Source: Caldilinea sp.
GTDB lineage: Bacteria; Chloroflexota; Anaerolineae; Caldilineales; Caldilineaceae
DNA: 6,522 bases
NCBI GenBank assembly: GCA_026389955.1
Contig: JAPLGY010000493.1
Span: forward strand, 3,733-10,254
Reading direction: 5' to 3'
Shown here piece by piece: positions 1-6,522 of the stretch. The notes beneath the pieces are model-generated. The model made no database searches and was not told the origin of the DNA. It worked only from the letters and a program-made list of their open reading frames with translations. Both the position numbers and the translations under genes were made by a program. Within the stretch, counting starts at the first letter, position 1. Every line of letters starts with the position of its first letter.

Positions 1-1228
<1,228 letters not shown>

Positions 1229-1247
1229 TTTTTCAAGCAAATTTGCG

Positions 1248-1267
1248 GCGTTGCCTACTTGCAACGC
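1248..1267. repeat. 7-bp inverted repeat at the TPR/groES junction
   Basis: GCGTTGC (1248-1254) and GCAACGC (1261-1267) are perfect reverse complements around a 6-nt loop. They sit exactly where recognisable groES homology stops. A second small inverted repeat, CTAAC/GTTAG (1212-1216 and 1222-1226), overlaps the TPR stop codon. Neither is followed by a clean terminator-type T run, although five Ts occur at 1229-1233. They could be the footprint of the recombination or a weak transcript end; chance is also possible for such short stems. Confidence 0.4.
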
Positions 1268-1397
1268 GGCTGTCGAAATGGATGTCAAAGTCGGTGACAG
1301 AGTGCTTTATGCGCGCTATGCCGGAACCAGCATCAAGCTGGATGGTAAGGAATATCTGATCCTCAAGGAAAGCGACGTCCTGGCGATCGTGGCGTAA
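1263..1397 (+). pseudogene. groES: groES remnant: C-terminal half of 10-kDa co-chaperonin only
   Basis: From the ATG at 1278 the frame reads [18 protein letters not shown], then a segment containing [20 protein letters not shown], ending at TAA 1395-1397 (39 residues). This is the well-known C-terminal half of GroES. A few residues before it (N-A-A-V-E) may also be homologous. Full GroES is about 95 residues. The missing N-terminal half includes the mobile loop that docks on the GroEL apical domain, and most of the dome. Upstream in this frame there are only about a dozen unrelated codons and then the TAG stop of the TPR gene, and neither other frame shows the missing half. There is no Shine-Dalgarno sequence before 1278. 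The position directly before groEL is the normal place for groES, so this is the native gene truncated at its 5' side by a rearrangement, or an assembly join. It cannot act as a co-chaperonin by known mechanism. Confidence 0.88.
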
Positions 1398-3146
<1,749 letters not shown>

Positions 3147-3194
3147 GGCCCTGATCGCTCGCTGCTCTCTTTGTTCTGGAGGGCAGCGCAGGGG

Positions 3195-3230
3195 GGGGGG
3201 GAGCACATCGGTGCTCCCCCCCTTTTGTTT
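3195..3230 (+). terminator. Rho-independent terminator after groEL
   Basis: A 12-bp perfect stem pairs 3195-3206 (seven Gs then AGCAC) with 3211-3222 (GTGCT then seven Cs) around the loop ATCG, followed directly by TTTTGTTT. It ends the groEL transcript 48 nt after the stop codon. On the opposite strand the hairpin is not followed by a T run, so it does not obviously serve rnz. The 5' arm is part of an 11-G homopolymer (3191-3201). Confidence 0.93.
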
Positions 3231-3297
3231 GCACAGGCCCACGTCTCTGGGGCTTGGTCTGCGGGGCTGCTGCCTGTCTTCGCCGCCGGAGTCTGCG

Positions 3298-4251
3298 CTA
3301 GGCCCGTTGACGCAGGTTGCGTATGACGATCGGCTTCTCTTTGTGGACACTGAAATGGTCGAGGTCGCCGGCAACGAGGGTTGCTGGAAAGATCGACCGG
3401 GCTTCTTCGAGCACCTGCTGGGTCGAGTAGCGTCGGCTGACATGGTGCAGCACCAGCTGGCGCACGCCAGCACTGCGTGCCAGGCGTGCAGCAGCAGCGG
3501 CTGTCAGATGGCCGTGTTGGCGGGCCAGCGACTTGTCGGCCTCGAGATAGGTGGCTTCGACCACGAGCAGATCGGCCCCCTCGGCAGCTGTCTGCAAAGG
3601 GCCTGTGTGGCTGACATCTCCGACAAAAAAGAGGCGCGCCCCGCGTTGGGAAGGGCCCAGGACCTCTTCTGGTTGCACCACACGCCCACTGGGCAGGACG
3701 ATCGGCTGCCCCTGGGCCAGGTCACGCCGTTCCGGCCCGTGGGGCACCCCCAGCCTTTCGGCAGCTTCAGCCAAAAAGGGACGATGCTGGCGCTCCTCGA
3801 AGAGAAAACCGAAGCAATCGGGCCCACGATGGGGGACCGGGATCGCCGTCAACGTAAATTTTTTGTCCCCAAAGAGCTGCCCGGCCTCGAGCAGGGTCAG
3901 GGTGACACCGGAGGTTGGGATCTGGCCCGGGCCAAAGACAACCTCCATCAGCAGGTTCACACGCGCCAGGGTCATGGCCCCGCCGTAGATGTGGAGCTCC
4001 TCCAGCGCCTCCCAGCGCCCCAAAGTCGAAGCCAGCCCGCCCAGCCCAAGGATATGGTCGAGATGCCCATGGGTCAGCAGAATTTTATCCAGCCGGCGAA
4101 AGCCAAGCCCGGTGCGCAAGAGCTGGCGCTGCGTGCCCTCTCCACAGTCGATCATGAAGCGATGCTCGTTTACCATCACCAACGCAGAGGATAGCCCCCG
4201 TTGCACCGACGGCGCCGATGCGGATGTACCCAAAAAAACCAGCTCAAACAT
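3298..4251 (-). CDS. rnz: Ribonuclease Z (tRNA 3' endonuclease), metallo-beta-lactamase fold
   Basis: Endonuclease that trims tRNA precursors at the 3' side of the discriminator base; cytosolic, two-zinc active site. The product is 317 residues, normal for the short bacterial form. It opens with [10 protein letters not shown] (6-15) and has the family motif [11 protein letters not shown] (35-45). The metal site is HGHLDH at 61-66 (His61, His63, Asp65, His66), His141 (VPHRG), Asp212 (FFVGDVS) and His270 ([10 protein letters not shown]), with His248 in GHLTAAAAA, the HxxTAxxAA pattern typical of RNase Z. The 165-200 region (LGVPHGP...[15 protein letters not shown]) matches the segment between motifs in true RNase Z rather than generic hydrolases. 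The start ATG (4251-4249) has AGGAGG only 4 nt upstream. The gene stands alone on the minus strand, divergent from pdxS. The metal motif is HGHLDH rather than the frequent HLHGDH, but all ligands are conserved. A related MBL-fold phosphodiesterase is the only real alternative. Confidence 0.92.
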   Translation of the reverse strand: MFELVFLGTSASAPSVQRGLSSALVMVNEHRFMIDCGEGTQRQLLRTGLGFRRLDKILLTHGHLDHILGLGGLASTLGRWEALEELHIYGGAMTLARVNLLMEVVFGPGQIPTSGVTLTLLEAGQLFGDKKFTLTAIPVPHRGPDCFGFLFEERQHRPFLAEAAERLGVPHGPERRDLAQGQPIVLPSGRVVQPEEVLGPSQRGARLFFVGDVSHTGPLQTAAEGADLLVVEATYLEADKSLARQHGHLTAAAAARLARSAGVRQLVLHHVSRRYSTQQVLEEARSIFPATLVAGDLDHFSVHKEKPIVIRNLRQRA

Positions 4252-4255
4252 GCGC

Positions 4256-4261
4256 CCTCCT
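4256..4261 (-). promoter_or_regulatory. rnz ribosome binding site
   Basis: The minus strand reads AGGAGG here, followed by GCGC and the ATG. The match to the anti-Shine-Dalgarno is complete but the 4-nt spacing is at the short end. It supports the start at 4251. Confidence 0.7.
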
Positions 4262-4435
4262 GCCCCTTCTGAAAGCTATCCAGCCTGTCCAGTGTACCGG
4301 AAGTGCAGGACAGTGCCAAATTTTTGCCTGTTTGCATACAATGCTTCCCTGGCAGATATAGTAAGATAAGATGGTGTACCCGCGCGGCAGCTCTCTGGTC
4401 GCTGCCCGCTACAGTTCAGGAACGGATAAGGATGC

Positions 4436-4440
4436 AGGAG
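4436..4440 (+). promoter_or_regulatory. pdxS ribosome binding site
   Basis: AGGAG lies 8 nt before the ATG at 4449. It selects that start over the in-frame ATG at 4371, which has no Shine-Dalgarno sequence and would add 26 residues not expected in PdxS. Confidence 0.8.
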
Positions 4441-4448
4441 TGACCACA

Positions 4449-5381
4449 ATGAACGACAACACCAAACTGCCTGTCAACGGGACAGGGATCCACAATGAAG
4501 TGCTGACCGGCAGCTTTGCCGTCAAAGTAGGGCTGGCACAGATGCTCAAAGGCGGCGTGATCATGGATGTCATCGACGCTGAGCAGGCACGCATTGCCGA
4601 GGAGGCAGGTGCCTGTGCAGTGATGGCGTTGGAGCGGGTGCCCGCAGACATCCGGCGAGATGGCGGGGTCGCACGGATGAGCGACCCGCTGATGATCAGA
4701 GGGATCCTCGAAGCGGTCACGATTCCGGTGATGGCCAAGGCACGCATCGGCCATTTCGTGGAAGCACAGATCTTGCAGGCTCTGGGGGTAGATTATATCG
4801 ACGAGAGCGAAGTGTTGACCCCCGCCGACGAAGAACACCACACCAACAAACACAAGTTCACTGTCCCCTTTGTCTGTGGTGCCCGCGACCTGGGCGAAGC
4901 CTTGCGGAGGATCGGCGAAGGAGCTGCCATGATTCGGACCAAAGGCGAGGCGGGGACCGGCAACATTGTCGAGGCGGTGCGCCATGCCCGGACTGTCCAC
5001 GGAGCCATCCGGCGGCTGCGCAGCATGGACGAGGATGAACTGTTCAGCTTTGCCAAGGAACTGCGCGCGCCCTATCCGCTGGTCAAATTGACGGCCGAAC
5101 TGGGGCGTCTGCCTGTCGTAAATTTTGCGGCTGGCGGCGTTGCGACACCGGCAGACGCCGCGCTGATGATGCAGCTGGGGGTCGACGGCGTTTTTGTCGG
5201 CTCTGGCATCTTCAAAAGCGGCAACCCGGAGAAGCGGGCCCGTGCGATCGTGATGGCTGTGACGCATTACAACGATCCACAGGTTCTGGCTGAGATCAGC
5301 GAAGATCTCGGCGAGCCGATGGTCGGCATCAACATCGATACGTTGAAGGATACTGAGAAGATGGCGGTGCGAGGCTGGTAA
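4449..5381 (+). CDS. pdxS: Pyridoxal 5'-phosphate synthase, synthase subunit PdxS
   Basis: Synthase half of the DXP-independent vitamin B6 pathway: it condenses ribose 5-phosphate, glyceraldehyde 3-phosphate and ammonia into PLP. It is a cytosolic (beta/alpha)8 barrel that forms dodecamers decorated by PdxT. The product is 310 residues from the chosen start, about 16 more at the N-terminus than the Bacillus subtilis protein. With that constant offset all key residues are present: Asp40 (GGVIMDV), Lys97 (MAKARIGHF, imine-forming lysine), Asp118 (DYIDESE) and Lys165 ([12 protein letters not shown], second lysine). The phosphate-binding loops near 228-230 (FAAGG) and 250-257 (GSGIFKS) are intact. 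The extra N-terminal residues ([17 protein letters not shown]) are a modest, probably flexible, extension. pdxT follows after 54 nt on the same strand, so the two are an operon. No pdxR-type regulator gene is seen beside it. Confidence 0.98.
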   Translation: MNDNTKLPVNGTGIHNEVLTGSFAVKVGLAQMLKGGVIMDVIDAEQARIAEEAGACAVMALERVPADIRRDGGVARMSDPLMIRGILEAVTIPVMAKARIGHFVEAQILQALGVDYIDESEVLTPADEEHHTNKHKFTVPFVCGARDLGEALRRIGEGAAMIRTKGEAGTGNIVEAVRHARTVHGAIRRLRSMDEDELFSFAKELRAPYPLVKLTAELGRLPVVNFAAGGVATPADAALMMQLGVDGVFVGSGIFKSGNPEKRARAIVMAVTHYNDPQVLAEISEDLGEPMVGINIDTLKDTEKMAVRGW

Positions 5382-5390
5382 AGGGGCCAC

Positions 5391-5414
5391 GGGGGAGGGC
5401 ACTTGCCCTCCCCC
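5391..5414 (+). other. GC-rich intercistronic hairpin between pdxS and pdxT
   Basis: GGGGGAGGGC (5391-5400) and GCCCTCCCCC (5405-5414) form a perfect 10-bp stem around the loop ACTT, starting 10 nt after the pdxS stop and ending 21 nt before the pdxT ATG. It is followed by AGAGATAGAA, with no T run, so it is not a standard terminator. It could stabilise the pdxS 3' end, reduce read-through, or restrain ribosomes entering pdxT, whose own Shine-Dalgarno sequence is weak. The structure is seen; its role is inferred. Confidence 0.65.
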
Positions 5415-5435
5415 AGAGATAGAACAGACAGAACC

Positions 5436-6035
5436 ATGACGACGATTGGAATTTTGGCGCTGCAAGGCGCTTTTTTGGAACATGAAGCGATGATGAGGCA
5501 CCTGGGGGCCCAGACTGTCCAGGTGCGCAAGCCGCAACAGTTGGCTGGCCTCGACGGCCTGATCCTTCCTGGCGGAGAGAGCACCACGATGGGGCTGGTG
5601 GCCGAGCGGTGGGGACTGGTCGAACCGCTGCGGGCCTGGGTGCGGAGCGGCCGGCCGGTTTGGGGCACCTGTGCCGGGCTGATCCTTCTGGCCGAGCGAG
5701 CCACCGGCCAGAAGGCGGGCGGGCAGCCGCTGATCGGCGGGTTGGACGTGACAGTGAGCCGCAACTATTTTGGGCGTCAGAACGAAAGCTTTGAGACCTT
5801 CTTGTGGGCTCCTGTGCTAGGAGATCCACCCGTGCGAGCGGTCTTTATCCGGGCACCAGCCATTGTTGAGACTGGGGAACAGGTCACCGTGCTGGCGACA
5901 GTGGCAGGCCACGCTGAAGAGGTGGCCGTTGCCGTCCGCCAGGGTGCCCTGTTGGCGACCGCATTTCATCCAGAATTGACCGCTGACCTGCGCTGGCATG
6001 CGTTTTTTTTGGAGAGGGTGCGTGCAGGCGGTTGA
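5436..6035 (+). CDS. pdxT: Pyridoxal 5'-phosphate synthase, glutaminase subunit PdxT
   Basis: Class I glutamine amidotransferase that hydrolyses glutamine and passes ammonia to PdxS within the PLP synthase complex. The product is 199 residues, the normal length. The N-terminus [14 protein letters not shown] is typical. The oxyanion region [11 protein letters not shown] is at 44-54, the nucleophile Cys79 lies in [10 protein letters not shown], the [13 protein letters not shown] segment (108-120) is diagnostic for PdxT, and the His178/Glu180 pair completes the triad in AFHPEL. The ATG at 5436 is preferred because the family starts there. An upstream in-frame TTG (5403) sits in the hairpin loop and would add 11 non-family residues. 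No clear Shine-Dalgarno sequence precedes the ATG, so translation may depend on ribosomes from pdxS or be weak. An 8-T run (6003-6010) near the 3' end is a potential slippage or sequencing-error site, but the frame is intact through it. The gene ends 23 bp from the convergent membrane-protein gene. Confidence 0.97.
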   Translation: MTTIGILALQGAFLEHEAMMRHLGAQTVQVRKPQQLAGLDGLILPGGESTTMGLVAERWGLVEPLRAWVRSGRPVWGTCAGLILLAERATGQKAGGQPLIGGLDVTVSRNYFGRQNESFETFLWAPVLGDPPVRAVFIRAPAIVETGEQVTVLATVAGHAEEVAVAVRQGALLATAFHPELTADLRWHAFFLERVRAGG

Positions 6036-6058
6036 GAAAACAGGATTGAAAAACAGGC

Positions 6059-6522
6059 CTAGGGGGCGAAATCGTTGATCTGGGTGACGTGTTGAAAAAA
6101 ACGACGGTAGAGGGCGGCAAAGACAATAAAGAGAGAGAAGGTCGCAAAAAGCGCAAAATAGCGCAGCCCCCGGTCAAGTGCGTTGATGTAGCTGCCCAGA
6201 TGGCTGCCAGCGTAGATCAAAGCCCCGTTCCAGATAGGCTCGAAGATGACGCTGATCACAAAGAGGCGCAGCCAGGAAACCCGGGCAATCCCAGAAGCGA
6301 CGAGCACCGGGATCGACATGATGCCGAGCGCGAGCGTGACGTTCAGGATCGACGGGCCGAGCACCACCGTCAGGCCGAGCGCAAAAACCAGCGTGGGAAA
6401 GGCCAGCATCGCGTCGAGCACGACCAGGATCGCGAGCCGCAAAGGACCGGCGTACCAGGCCGACAGCAGGCCGAGCAGGCTGCCGACGACCAGGCCGATC
6501 AGCGGCGCGAAGAGGCTCACCT
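6059..6522 (-). CDS. Membrane protein, apparent chimera: ABC permease (DppC-like) N-part and DedA/VTT-like C-part; 5' end outside window
   Basis: The frame is open to the right edge, so the GTG at 6520-6518 is only the first possible start and the protein continues upstream. Residues are numbered from it. Residues 1-70 read like the inner-membrane permease DppC/OppC of peptide ABC importers: [26 protein letters not shown] first helices, then [16 protein letters not shown] and [16 protein letters not shown]. In that family an arginine-rich EAA loop that docks to the ATPase should follow, but it is missing. From about 77 the text changes to [11 protein letters not shown], then Trp97 with glycines at +8 and +12 and two hydrophobic helices ending in LYRRFF, which matches the C-terminal half of DedA/VTT (SNARE-associated) proteins. 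The switch is near residues 68-80 (about 6281-6319), at [11 protein letters not shown], where the families look locally alike. No other frame continues the permease. Neither half would be complete. A divergent ABC permease tail is the alternative. Convergent with pdxT; no terminator is obvious between them. Confidence 0.6.
   Translation of the reverse strand, partial: VSLFAPLIGLVVGSLLGLLSAWYAGPLRLAILVVLDAMLAFPTLVFALGLTVVLGPSILNVTLALGIMSIPVLVASGIARVSWLRLFVISVIFEPIWNGALIYAGSHLGSYINALDRGLRYFALFATFSLFIVFAALYRRFFQHVTQINDFAP

Larger units (their letters stand above)
4252..4448. promoter_or_regulatory. Divergent rnz/pdxS intergenic region with AT-rich promoter island
   Basis: This 197-bp gap must hold the promoters of both rnz (leftward) and pdxS (rightward). 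The part from about 4315 to 4372 is clearly more AT-rich than its surroundings. The best plus-strand candidate is TTGCAT (4332-4337) as -35 with either GATATA (4355-4360, 17-bp spacer) or TATAGT (4357-4362, 19-bp spacer) as -10. A short inverted repeat, CTGTCC (4285-4290) and GGACAG (4308-4313), lies upstream and could be an operator or chance. I could not resolve an rnz promoter. An in-frame ATG at 4371 exists but is not the likely pdxS start. Confidence 0.45.

Noticed and set aside
3211..4194. Long plus-strand open frame opposite rnz
   Set aside because: The minus-strand RNase Z has all family motifs; the plus-strand translation shows none and begins inside the groEL terminator.
4416..5537. 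373-codon minus-strand frame across pdxS
   Set aside because: Antisense shadow of pdxS, which has all catalytic residues; no domain and no ribosome binding site evidence.
6003..6010. Programmed frameshift at the 8-T run in pdxT
   Set aside because: The zero frame gives a normal-length PdxT with the expected C-terminus, so no shift is needed.
6037..6056. Direct repeat AAAACAGG between pdxT and the membrane gene
   Set aside because: Only 8 bp and A-rich, with nothing around it suggesting insertion; most likely chance.

Overview
The window looks like a GC-rich bacterial chromosome segment, possibly Chloroflexota. That guess rests on overall composition, a TPR regulator tail of the NB-ARC/AfsR type common there, a class I GroEL and the two-gene PLP synthase. 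It is inference and cannot be proved from this window. No rRNA, tRNA, CRISPR array, insertion sequence or phage gene is visible.

Layout. (1) 1-1226, plus strand: the C-terminal part of a large TPR protein, probably an ATPase-type regulator, whose start lies left of the window. (2) 1227-1511: a short stretch holding the C-terminal ~39-45 codons of groES without its N-terminal half, then an intercistronic hairpin and the groEL ribosome binding site. (3) 1512-3146: a complete, canonical groEL, closed by a strong intrinsic terminator. (4) 3298-4251, minus strand: ribonuclease Z. (5) 4252-4448: the divergent intergenic region between rnz and pdxS. (6) 4449-6035, plus strand: pdxS and pdxT, a two-gene pyridoxal 5'-phosphate synthase operon with a 10-bp GC hairpin between the genes. 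(7) 6059-6522, minus strand: the C-terminal part of a membrane protein that runs off the right edge. Its first ~70 visible residues read as a DppC/OppC-type ABC permease and its last ~75 read as the C-terminal half of a DedA/VTT protein.

How the genes work together. PdxS and PdxT form one enzyme: PdxT releases ammonia from glutamine and PdxS builds PLP. GroEL normally works with GroES, but the groES copy here has lost the region encoding the GroEL-binding mobile loop, so this GroEL must use a GroES encoded elsewhere, or the locus is broken or misassembled. RNase Z (tRNA 3' processing) is an independent housekeeping gene.

The most notable signals are two gene-within-gene breakpoints in 6.5 kb: TPR gene to groES remnant near 1227-1270, and ABC permease to DedA tail near 6281-6319. 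They are either genuine rearrangements or assembly chimeras. I do not see a clear novel multi-gene system.
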